DNA of 64,000 nt. Origin: Leuctra nigra (Eukaryota > Arthropoda > Insecta > Plecoptera > Leuctridae). The notes under the pieces are model-generated. The model ran no database searches and was not told the origin of the DNA. It saw nothing but the letters and a program-made list of their open reading frames with translations. Shown one piece after another: positions 36,304 through 46,104 of this stretch. A program made the translations under genes and the position numbers. Location of the stretch: NCBI GenBank assembly GCA_934045905.1, contig OW203773.1:15177246-15241245 (forward strand), read 5' to 3'. Positions within the stretch are counted from its first letter, which is position 1. Each line of letters begins with the position of its first letter.

Positions 36304-36517
36304 TACCAAGGTGACGAGAAGCTGGACACGGACATACCGACATACCTCGAGGCCAAGCTGTTCTGCAACACGTTCGGGAAGTTCTGCTGGGTCTGCCTCC
36401 AGCCCTTCTTCTACGCGCTGAGGCCGCTCATCGTCTACCCCAAGCCGCCAGAGCGACTGGAGCTGATCAACGCGGTCATTCAGATCTCCTTCGACGTCTT
36501 CGTCTACAAGTACTTCG
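36304..36517 (+). CDS. DEGS1: Sphingolipid delta(4)-desaturase, terminal (productive) exon copy
   Basis: Copy 148 of the array is the only one continued by normal coding sequence: after FFYAL it reads RPLIVYPKPPERLELINAVI and on to VYKYF, matching the family between histidine boxes 2 and 3 (a membrane-associated segment). The acceptor is CTCTCCAG at 36296-36303 and the donor is TTCG|GTTAGT at 36518, giving 214 nt, phase 0 in and phase 1 out. Its sequence equals the array consensus, with no private change. A full-length mRNA requires splicing from 13973 to this acceptor, past 147 equivalents. Use of an earlier acceptor would give a protein ending after FFYAL and lacking the third histidine box. 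Confidence 0.95.
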
Positions 36518-36585
36518 GTTAGTTCTACAGGTCTACAGGGGCCTATTACAATAGATATTATTAAGCGATTTTGCCACTTGTTGCA

Positions 36586-36816
36586 GGCACTTTTTTGGAT
36601 ACGATTAGAGACAAAATGGGTTGACGAAATGATTTGAATTTTTTTTGTGATTAGATAAAAGACAAACTTAGGGTTATCACTTGGTACATTTGTAATTTTT
36701 TGCTTTGTTAATTATTTAGTAATAATTTGTTGATTTTTGTTGAAAAATGGTCTATTCTGTTGTCTTGCTGGGTGTCGTAAGAAATTTAATTAAAAAAATG
36801 TGCCTAGTGATAACAT
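36586..36816 (+). repeat. Intronic direct repeat, copy 1
   Basis: About 230 bp starting CACTTTTTTGGATACGATT recurs in direct orientation at 38306-38536, one in each of the two introns after the array. Similarity is high throughout (GGGTTGACGAAATGATTTG, GATTAGATAAAAGACAA, CACTTGGTACATTT). It is either a dispersed repeat inserted twice or a local duplication. Confidence 0.7.
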
Positions 36817-37232
36817 TTTATTTAAGTTTGCCTTTAAATCTAATAACCACGGCCTTCTGAACGAGGCGTCTGACACATTTTTCTTGGCGCCTCGTTCAAA
36901 ACAATTGCAATCTGTCACATGGTTCTTTTGGTGGATAGACATCTAGTTCTCGCAAGAATTTGAATGAATTTGTGCTGTAATGAAATACGCCGATTGTATT
37001 TGATTGTTGTCACTAAGGTACCTTATTCATCAATTTATGTTATTTCGCAATGTAGTTAGGTATAACTTTTACTCAACTCTTTATAAGATTGACATGAAAG
37101 TGACTTGCCCACACCGCATGCGTACCAACTGAATTCAATCGCTCCCAAGATGTTAACATTTTACGCTAGGTGGCATATTGCAACTTTTAGTGTGGGATAT
37201 CTCTGTGAATGATTGTGGATGTCACATTCCAG

Positions 37233-37444
37233 GCGGCCACATGCTGGTCTACATGATCGTGGGCGCCCTGCTGGCCATGGGGATGCACCCCGTGGCCGGC
37301 CACTTCATCTCCGAGCACTACATGTTCCGCAAGGGCTACGAGACGTACAGTTACTACGGCTGTCTCAACTTCATCACCTTCAACGTCGGATACCACAACG
37401 AGCATCACGACTTCCCATTCGTCCCGGGCTCCAGGCTGCCGGAG
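37233..37444 (+). CDS. DEGS1: Sphingolipid delta(4)-desaturase, exon with histidine box 3
   Basis: The exon encodes [20 protein letters not shown] then [35 protein letters not shown] and PGSRLPE. HNEHH is the third histidine box (HX2HH), and the first part is a hydrophobic membrane segment. The acceptor is CACATTCCAG; GC completes the Gly codon split with the previous exon. The donor is GAG|GTCGGT, weak after +2 but GT-containing and in phase 0. Nothing is broken. Confidence 0.95.
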
Positions 37445-37546
37445 GTCGGTCAAGAGTATTCAGTTCAAGACTTGACTAGTTTAGCAATTTTTGTTAATTT
37501 TCAAAGATATCCAATATATCGTGGACGTTTTCGGAACCATCTTGTA

Positions 37547-37643
37547 ATGACATGGCAGTGGTGACGGTTTGTTCCGTTGGAGACGGAACGTTGGAGTTGG
37601 AGATTTGTTCCAACGGAACAAACCGTCACCACTGCCATGTCAT
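37547..37643. repeat. Perfect 35-bp inverted repeat in the desaturase intron
   Basis: Bases 37547-37581 (ATGACATGGCAGTGGTGACG then GTTTGTTCCGTTGGA) and 37609-37643 are exact inverse copies around a 27-nt loop. It could be a minimal MITE or a strong RNA hairpin in the pre-mRNA. It begins 103 bp after the donor of the third visible exon. Confidence 0.85.
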
Positions 37644-37731
37644 ATCCAATATACCTATTTAAAGTTTTAACCTTTCAACTTCTATGGAGGAGTAAATTCG
37701 TTTTCAAACATTTCATTATTAAGCCTATATT

Positions 37732-38105
37732 CTCAACGGAGCCGAGGCTCCACTAGTGAGAATGTAATAGAGAAGGGAGGAGAGGAAACCCGGTACCGGC
37801 ATGTAGCCTACTCCTGACGAAAGATACCAAGGGGACCAACGGCTTAACGTCCCTTCCGAAGGACGGTGTGACATTCACAGCACGGGCCTCCACAACCCGC
37901 GCCGTCGAGAGACTGATAACAGGTGGAGGGAGGTCGTCACACTAACCCCCAAACACCCCAGTCTCTCTGGCCCAACGGCAGCAACCTGGCAAGGCAGAGT
38001 TGAATGGTCACCCATCCAATCGCTGACCGCGCTCAATGTTGCTTAACCTCGGTGATCTAACGAGAACCGAGGTATCCAACACACCAGCCGTTGGGTTCAC
38101 ATAGG
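37732..38105 (-). repeat. 5S-rRNA-derived SINE (SINE3 type)
   Basis: On the minus strand, the 5' part (about 38100-38000) reads TTAGATCACCGAGGTTAAGC then GGTCAGCGATTGGATGGGTG, matching the 5S rRNA A box/IE region and C box (TTGGATGGGTGACC at 38006-38019). 5S-derived internal promoters define SINE3 elements. The 3' part carries a LINE-like tail (GACGTTAAGCCGTTGGTCCC) shared with the 11.9-12.2 kb fragment. The far end (37732-37772) is also found, inverted, at 13748-13792. Confidence 0.65.
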
Positions 38106-38305
38106 TAACATATAGGTAACACATTATATTTGCCCCTTTTCTTGTCAGTCAATCTTCATGAAATCAAAAATAGTATCTCCTGCCATTTTAATGACCTTTC
38201 GGTGGAGAACTATTTGGATGCTTGTTTTGTTGTACATATTTACGAATTGTTATGATTTTCTTTGTTAAGGTGCTGCACGCGCAAACAATTTTGCTGCTTT
38301 ATGTA

Positions 38306-38536
38306 GACACTTTTTTGGATATGATTGGAGACGAAATGGGTTGACGAAATGATTTGAAATTTTAATCATGATTAGATAAAAGACAATCTTAAGGTTTTCA
38401 CTTGGTACATTTTTCATTTTTTTCTTAGTTAATTAGTAGTAAGTATTTAGTTAATTTTTGGTGAAAAATTAGCTGTTTTCTTGTCTCGCTGGGTGCCGTA
38501 TGAAATTTAATTTTAAAAATGTGCGAAGTGATAACC
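38306..38536 (+). repeat. Intronic direct repeat, copy 2
   Basis: Second copy of the repeat at 36586-36816, in the last intron of the desaturase gene, about 410 bp before the final exon. Confidence 0.7.
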
Positions 38537-38944
38537 CTAAGTTTATCCTTGAACACACATTTGTAAAATTCGTAAAATTTTAAAATAAAGAGTGATGATT
38601 ATTGTGCAGAAGGCATTATAGTTTCAACATAGAGTATATTTTTTGTGTTATTTCTTATTTTCAATGGTTTTGGTATAATTTTGGGGTGTCAATTACTGGA
38701 ACACCGACTGCCAATTACTGGAACAATGTAATTGTTTTCAATATCTCTATTTTTTACTATAACATTTTTGAATAATTATGAGTAGGTATGTATTCCTAGA
38801 TGTACTATTCTTATTACTTAGTTCAAGTTAGAAGTTGATCTATCAATAAATCACTTTGTTATGATATTATCTGTTCTTGTAAGATGCTTAAGCTGCCAAT
38901 TACTGGTGCCTCTTCCCTCGTTTCAATCTCCCTCGGTGTTTCAG

Positions 38945-39085
38945 GTAAAGCGGATAGCGGCCGAGTACTACGACAACCTGCCGCACCACAACTCCTGGTC
39001 CGCCGTGCTGTGGGACTTCATCATGGACCCCGAGATCGGACCGTACGCCCGCATCAAGCGCAAGCACCGCGGGCTCAAGACCTGA
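38945..39085 (+). CDS. DEGS1: Sphingolipid delta(4)-desaturase, last coding exon
   Basis: The exon encodes VKRIAAEYYDNLPHHNSWSA, then DFIMDPEIGPYARIKRKHRG and LKT, ending at TGA 39083-39085. RLPEVKRIAAE-type sequence across the junction and the DPxIGPYxRxKR tail are family hallmarks. The acceptor is GTGTTTCAG, phase 0. The four visible exons total 707 nt, giving 234 residues plus one split codon. No AATAAA lies in the first ~1.2 kb after the stop; the first one I noticed is at 40378-40383, so the 3' end is uncertain. Confidence 0.95.
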   Translation, partial: VKRIAAEYYDNLPHHNSWSAVLWDFIMDPEIGPYARIKRKHRGLKT

Positions 39086-41075
39086 TCGGACCCAGGTTCA
39101 CGGGGCGCCCCACTCAAAATCGCATATCAGCATGCATTATTTAAATATATTTAATATTAAATTGAGTTTTTATGAGAGAGGGATTTTTTTCTTGAGAACT
39201 TATAGTGTTCAATTAAAAATCTCGATTTGCGAAAGTTTAAATAGTTTATTATAAATTGATATTTTCATTGTAAAGTTTTAAAACATGCTTAAAATTAGCT
39301 GTTTTTAATGATTATTTAATGTGAGCAAACTATTTTTGTTTGTGCGTAATTTTTGTGTTAAAAATTTGTATTCGCAGCTCCGTACCACAACAGAAATGGA
39401 ATACTAGAATATACAAAAAATTGTTCAATTCTTGAGGTTTGTGATAGTTTTTATGTCGTCAAAGAAAACAAGCAAACATGTGTACTTCTCTTCTCTTCTA
39501 AATGGACTTGGCCGCATAAATACTATCCAAACAATGGATCGTTTGATCTGCATTCTATTCCCCTTCTGGACTGGTACAAACAGTAAGAAACGCGTGGAAT
39601 TTCTCTGCGTCTTTGTAGTTCGAAAGAGCCGGCCTCTTTTCCCCTCGTCTACTCGCGACCTTGAACTTTGGCAGGTTGTTTAGTGTGCCAAACGCGCGGC
39701 CAGTACCTATTTTCCCTCCGCGACCACCGACGATTCGGCCAGTTGCAAGAGTTATCGTGTTTCATACGGCCGGAGTTTGTAGCTATGTGATCCTAAAACA
39801 TAAATTGGAGACGTTTGGAATGGATCTTGAAATTATATTTGATAGAAAGATTCAAAGAAACGGAGTACTATCTTTAAAGTAAATTTCACAATTTTATCCT
39901 TTTCTTTACAAACAAAAGAAAGGAATATAATTATTTATATTCATACAAATAATGTACCTACCTATCGGAATACTGTAATATTCAATGGTAGTACATATCA
40001 AAGGTCGTATTATAATTCTAAATTTTACGATGCCCATATATTTTTTTTAAATACCTACAGTTCATACTTGAATTTGGTATAATTTATATAATTGCTATTT
40101 TTCAATTTTAGTCTTAAGTATTTTTGTAACTACCTATTTTCATTTTCTTTATCATGAAGTACTAATTTAAATCGTAATTTGGGGAAAAGGAACTGTTTTT
40201 TTAAATTTATGATGCAGGAAAATTCAATTTTATACGCATTATAATGGTTACAAATGGATGGTTTGTGGTAAATGTTGGATATTATATAATCAGTGCAGAT
40301 ATTTTTAATCAGGCAGAAGGAAAATTGTGAAATTCACTTTAAAAAATACCCAAATTAATGTAAATTATTGTTGAAGTAATAAATATTCAAAGAGTAGGTA
40401 TTGGAAAAGTTCGTGATTCATGTGATAAGCGTTATGTTTGCATTGCCTTTGAAAATTAGGAAACAACAAATTACCTTGCTGGTACCAAACCAAATTATAC
40501 TTCGATATAAGTTAATTATAATTCCTATATTAATCGATACCTCTTGCTGTTGCGGCATTTAACATTATACGTTCATGTGTACGTATTTGGATATAAATAA
40601 TAAATAGCATGGTTAAATGTCCAAGTAAAATCTATAGAAGTGCGTACCTTTTCGTTGCGCTCGGTAAGGAAACTCAACAGTACTTACATTTAACAGGAAA
40701 TAAATTATAAACGGCATTTTATTTTTTTCTGTGACAATTTAATTAAATATATTTTTTTAAATCAAGTTGAATGCTTCTTTTGCTTCTACCTGTTGTTAAA
40801 TTATTTTCATTAAGTAATTAATTAAGTCATTAAGTGCAATCAATTTGAAGGTACTTAATTATTGATTATTAAAAATTATAGTTGATTTGATATAAAAATA
40901 CGTCGTGGAAATGAATTATGTTCACGAAAGCAATACCTATTGATACATTCCTGATGGTTACTTGAGTTTTAGTAAGAGTGCAAAAGAAGCATTCAAGTTC
41001 ATTGAAAAATAAGAAAGACTTAGGGTTTTTTAAATACCGAGTGATTGATACGATTCCGGTGATGTATTTTCTACC
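39086..41075. other. 3' flank of the desaturase, no further gene seen
   Basis: AT-rich sequence probably containing the 3' UTR. A more GC-rich patch at about 39620-39780 has short frames but no recognisable domain. I see no RNA gene or bounded transposon. Confidence 0.4.
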
Positions 41076-41431
41076 TACCGTATTTACTCGCATATAAGCC
41101 GCGGGTATATTCAATTATTCACTACCTTGAAATCCTACTGTGGCTTATATTCGTGTGCGGCTTATATTCGCGCGCAAAAACGATTTTTCCCATTTTGAAT
41201 GGGAAAAATCTGCGCGGGCGATTCGGGAGAAGGTTCTGGGGATTGCCTCATCGCCAGATAACTTCAGCCACCGCTTGTCAACCCTTGTCAATGTCCTCTA
41301 ATGACCTGTCACTCAACTACAGTGTATAATAGATCCAATATAGCCTGGTGCTATTTTTATTACATCCTGCGGCTTAAAAACAGGCGTGCGGCTTATATTC
41401 AGGTGCGGCTTATATGCGAGTAAATACGGTA
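41076..41431. mobile_element. TA-flanked MITE, CCGTATTTACTCG family
   Basis: CCGTATTTACTCGCATATAA (41078) and its exact inverse ending at 41429 form terminal repeats of about 25 bp, flanked by TA on both sides. GCGGCTTATATTC words recur inside (41152, 41166, 41390, 41405). Non-coding, 352 bp. Confidence 0.8.
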
Positions 41432-42560
41432 TTTTGTCATGAAACAATGGAAAATGGCCCTACAAATGTCTACATTTTAAGGGATTAAAGACGTGAAGGA
41501 GCGGTAGTTTTCACTGCGACGGGATTTTGATTTTCTAGTATTAATCACCGATGACAGGGTTCAGGAAGATATTGTGAATTATTTGGGATGTCCACTTCAA
41601 TTTCTAATCTTTGAAGACTTCGAAATATTTTCGTAAAGATTTTCGAGGAAAAGTACTTCAATTTGTTCTGATTCATTTTTTAAAAATCTAGAAGTCAGAA
41701 TCCAGTAAGAATTATTGTTTTTTTAATAGCTGTTGAATGTTTGCGTGACTTACAGCTTCTTGGAGCTTTTATTTACTCCTACAAATTGACATAAGCAACT
41801 AAAACCGGGCATGAAAATCCCAAAGAAATTGATTCTATCATCTTTTGTGGCACAATATTTGTGATAATAATATTTTCATAAGACTAGAACATAATTCATC
41901 ATATTTTGAATGGAATTGCATTTATTTCGATGTGAAGTCCTTGAAATGTGCTGTAACTGGACTCGGAAGCAAGCTCTTTGGAGTGACAATTCTTCACAGT
42001 TCTCAATATCTTCCCCGACTCTGTTCTCTTCTCACTCTTTGTGCCAAGTAAAAGTGGGAACTAAGCAGTATATAAATGTGCACAGGCGGGCCTAGAGTGT
42101 ACGCTCACATTACAGTACAATGTTGCATTTCACAAATCTTTACAAAAGAAATTAAATCTGTTCTGCCTTCATAGCAGATTTGATTGTAGCTTACAAAGAA
42201 ACTAGTAGCCGACAGCTTGTACATAAATAAAAATAACACATGAAAAACATACTTACGTCTTCATTTTAACAAGTATTGCTTTATGAGTTCTTTAATAAAA
42301 TATTTCATAAATAGGTGAGAAAAAATATCTTTGATGCAATTCATAATTTCAGGGACCGTATTTTTTTGCATTTCGATCTTTCCGATAACTAATATTTAAT
42401 TGAAATGAATTCCCTAACCTAGTCTATACCCAGGCGGGCGCATAATCGTCTGTAATTTAGCCGTAACTACTAACTAGTAACAGAATATATGAAGACACTT
42501 CTGCTATTCCTATAACTACATCTAGAAACCAAACAACATGTTTCTGTTTACCTGAAGACG
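41432..42560. other. Gene-free AT-rich stretch
   Basis: No exon with family resemblance, RNA gene or bounded repeat recognised. Confidence 0.4.
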
Positions 42561-42917
42561 GCTGGGTAGTGAGTTTAGCCTTGAAGAGTTTTTTAATCGA
42601 TTTTTATTAATAACTTTTACCATGTTACTGTTAACAAAATAAGGCTTTGTACGAGTCTTCAGAACAGTTCAATAAAAATAATTTCATAGCTGGAATGGTT
42701 TCTTATTTTTATTTTGTCCTACAGATAGTGCCTGAAAATTAGTAAAAATATGGTACTAAACGTCTGAAGGACAAAATAAAACTAATAACCAATTCCAAAC
42801 TATGAAATTATTTTCATTGAACTGTTCTGAAGACTCGTACAGAGCCTTATTTTATACAATTACATTGGTAAATGATATTGATAAAAATCTATTGAAAAGC
42901 TCTTCAAGGCCACGCTA
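42561..42917. mobile_element. Long-armed foldback MITE, copy 2
   Basis: Same element as 9383-9756 in the same orientation, sharing GCTGGGTAGTGAGTTT at the left and CTCTTCAAGGCCACGCT at the right. The last bases of the right arm have diverged. The arms are again inverted copies of each other. Confidence 0.72.
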
Positions 42918-45900
42918 TTTATCCTACTTTATGATTAACTATCAATTTAAACGCCCAAATCTAATTTTTCGGTGTATTTTACTCGAGTAAAGCAGAAGTG
43001 GACGCCGAACTTAGCACGAATGAATGCTTTTTGACTTGATGATTGCGGTTATAGATCTGATGGCGCGATCTTGTCGTATGCCTTCAACACAGGGTTGCAT
43101 TTATAACGGAAGTATTATCTAATCTGTCCGCTTGTTCTTCCAATGAAATCCGTCATTGGACAGATCTGAATCTTATAATGAGCTTTATTTTGAGACGACG
43201 GTTTTTGTTGGACTTACAAACGACCGATTCGAATCTTTTGCTGCGCCATTGCGGTTCGTTTTGAATTCGATTTTTATGATAGTCAAGTTGTTCTTGATGG
43301 ATATGTATTTTGAGAGATCTATTGAAAATTGTAGGAAGCACTTGAGTAAGGCTAAATATTTTTGGATTGATCTATGGAAGGTAAAAATTTTAAAAATGCA
43401 TATCCGTATTCGAATAGAGTTTAGTTTTCCAATTATATTTGTGTACATGAAGGGGTTGTATGGAAATTACGGAAAGTAAATGTTATATTTCATCTAAATA
43501 CTGTATTATACAATTACTGATTCAAAATTGCATGTATCTACCTACTTAATATTAAGTAAAATTTTCATGATTTTTCGGAGTAACTTTTCTGTTCAGAACT
43601 TTCTTCTTATCACAATCATCAGGTTTTGGCATTGCCACATCTTTCCGTCTAATGAATCCGAGATTTAATTTAAAATCTTACATATATGCCGTTCAAGTTG
43701 TACTCCCTTCTATCTAATCAATTTCAAGCTTTGTTGTAATTTGTAAACAAATACTTTTTGTGAAAACTGTTAAATGGAAAACTCACAAACAAAGAAGAAG
43801 TACATCTGCATTTGAACGGGTTCTCGCGATTACAAAATATTGTGTAAATACTAAATACTATCCGATTGTCTTGATATTATTACGCTGTGTGCTGTCTAAC
43901 TAATCAACAATCAATACTTATTGATGTCATCAGGGACCTTGCTTGAAGATTATCGAAGAGTTTTAACAGTTTGATGATTTGTTACATCAATACGAGTTCA
44001 TTCTACATTGCATCGCCAAGTTTGTTAGTTGGGAATTCTTTTCTATACCATTTCGTGTTGACTGTTTGTAAATATATTTGAGTTCAAGGGTATTGATAGT
44101 TTGTATTTTAAAAATGGACTATTATTATCATCAAATTACGTGTACCTACGTAGTTAGTGAATTATTTGCGTAGATAAAAATATCAGTAATAAAGTAGTAG
44201 TAATATACAATTTTTCTCAAATATCCTTAATTTTCTCAAATATTTTCGTCAATTATTTGAATTCAAATATTTAAGGGATATTGAACCAACATTTAAATAC
44301 AATCTCTTCAATCTATTCTAGGTGTCACATTATTCATGATTTTTAGTAAGATATTTTTGTCCACTGAATTTTGAAGAATTCACTTTAATATGTTTTTATC
44401 TGATATTTGTTTGGCGATGCAATCGTATTGAACTTGTATTGATCTTGAATCAATCATCTATTTAATTATAATTTAGCCAATCTCTAAGCACATCACTACC
44501 CTGATTTGTAAATATGATTTGTTTCAAAAGTGTGTACTTTCTTTTATTGTCGGTAACTACTGTCCGTACCACCAGAGAAAGGGACCAGCAGACGCTGCGT
44601 CGGAAGTTTGCTCACTCCAGCATTTTCAGTTACAATTTATGTATAAAAAATCCGTCATTATTTCGACAAAAAAGTTCACTGAAACACAACGGACTGCTCA
44701 ATATATTTTCACAAAGAAAATACTAGTGTTTGGTTAATCAAATTTAGCCAACCAATGTGAAACATTTTTTTAAATGTAAAAGTTGAGCTATTCTTTGTGA
44801 CATCAAAAAATTATTAATTTCAGTTGTTTTATTTCGCAATTGAGTGAATTCTGCAGCTTTTAATTTCTCTCGTGGCGCGGATAGTTGGTACCTTTCCAAG
44901 TATTTCGGTTCGGCCGTGTAGAAATGTGTAAAATGCTGTGTAAAATATGTTACTATTTGGAATTGTACCATGAATTAATAAAATAATGCTTTGATACAAA
45001 ATATCATACTCTCTATTTGTTTTTATTTCATAAATTAGGTTAAAAAAATAACAATCTAGTGAGCGATGGATAGCACATAAAACTGGCAAAATGCAATACG
45101 AAATTTTCTTTCCTTTCGCAGTTTTATAGGAATTATAATGTTCTTTTATAAATTCTTAGATATTAAAAAAATCAGATGGCCACATTTGGGCCTAGTGCTG
45201 TCCAAAATGCGAAGAAATTTGTATTTTATTTTTAGTGGATTATCAAACCTTTGCTAATTTTTTATTTGTGTAAGTATGATGGAATAACGGGTGGAGGTTG
45301 CAGGCAAGTGGATTGTCTAATCACCAGCCTTTGTTTTCAAGTTTGGAGATATCATAGGAAACTGTTTATTTATTCACATTGATAGCTGTGCATCTGCAAT
45401 AATTTTTTTTTTTTTTTTTTATGAACGTTATTACTAGCTATAATTATCAAATATTTAAATTACTAGGGTACTACATGATCTGGTTACTCTCTAAAAGCTT
45501 AGAATATTGGATCAGAGATTATTTGTTGCAAAATATTGTCAAAAACAATATTTAATTTTTAATTCTAATAATCAATAATGAAGAGATTTTCAATGTTCTT
45601 TATTTCATAAAAAATAGTGCATATTTAACAATGTGACAATAATTGGAAGACGTGTAAATACATATACATTGTTATGTCTAGTCATTGCCATCCGCTCTAT
45701 GCTGAATTTGGTTACTCTGCTAGTATAACGGCAGCGATGTGGCCTTTCAAATCTGAAATTATTTACTACCATTTACAGTATTTCAAATCAATGATCACCG
45801 GTCAAACTATAATATTAGACATCTCTAAGCATGTAAGATCCCAAAAATCGATTAAAAAAAAATAATTTGAATTATAGTCTGATTTTGATGGAAACAATTG

Positions 45901-46104
45901 GAACCGAAATAGAACCGTTATTTTCTTTTTTCCAGGAATCCGAACCGATATTTTTAAATACTTGGAACCGATATTCGTTTGGGTTTCAGTCCCTGATTTC
46001 ACTTACTATTTTACAAATTAACTACTAGTAGTAGTAGTATAAATAGCAGTGTTTCTTTGCTTCTCTCAGCCTGTTTTCAAGGTTGCTACACTTGTGAAGT
46101 CTGT
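42918..46104. other. 3.2 kb AT-rich stretch without a supported gene
   Basis: Contains a 107-codon open frame at 43156-43479 (+, starting at TTG) that I do not recognise, an imperfect inverted repeat (ATCAATACGAGTTCA near 43985 and GAACTTGTATTGAT near 44430) suggesting a decayed MITE, and a T run at about 45404-45420. The rest shows nothing I can name. Confidence 0.4.

Larger units (their letters stand above)
15137..36420 (+). repeat. 148-copy tandem array of a desaturase exon with its 3' splice site
   Basis: Copy n starts at 15137+144(n-1) up to copy 100 and one base earlier from copy 101 on, because one C is missing in the spacer at about 29509. The arithmetic closes exactly: 147x144 + 117 - 1 = 21284 bp. 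Each unit is 117 bp of exon (39 codons, YQGDEKLDTDIPTYLEAKLF then CNTFGKFCWVCLQPFFYAL) plus a 27-bp spacer that is the intron end: TAGTAAC (branch-point-like), a pyrimidine tract, and CTCTCCAG. The spacer puts TAG TAA, or CAG TAA in about 33 copies, in frame right after Leu39, so no copy can be read through into the next. Copies have no strong 5' splice site. Copy 148 (36304) instead continues into AGGCCGCTC and the normal rest of the exon. Copies differ at a handful of recurrent positions. Nonsense changes occur in copy 52 (TAG, 22520-22522) and copy 100 (TAA, 29396-29398). The array behaves as an exon-derived satellite inside its parent gene. Confidence 0.97.

Noticed and set aside
15137..36420. 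CRISPR-like or silk/mucin-like repeat gene.
   Set aside because: The whole 144-bp unit is conserved, without variable spacers, and its sequence is identical to a desaturase exon plus intron end. The long repetitive proteins are in wrong frames.
15137..36420. Mutually exclusive or alternative exon cassette as in Dscam-type genes.
   Set aside because: Copies lack their own strong 5' splice sites, are nearly identical, and would all encode the same peptide segment, so they offer no protein diversity.
15137..36420. Tandem-repeat protein made by in-frame read-through of all copies.
   Set aside because: TAG TAA or CAG TAA follows every copy in the exon frame, apart from copy 100, which already has a stop.
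37178..37564. Open frame continuing on both sides of the histidine-box-3 exon.
   Set aside because: Only 37233-37444 matches the family; the extensions are intron sequence past AG and GT splice sites.
13834..39085. Desaturase locus as a processed or dead pseudogene.
   Set aside because: All four exons have intact frames, splice sites and all histidine-box residues, and the terminal array copy equals consensus. Only expression data could show otherwise.
43156..43479. 107-codon plus-strand frame starting at TTG.
   Set aside because: No recognised domain, AT-driven composition, overlapping antisense frames of similar length and no splice or start context.
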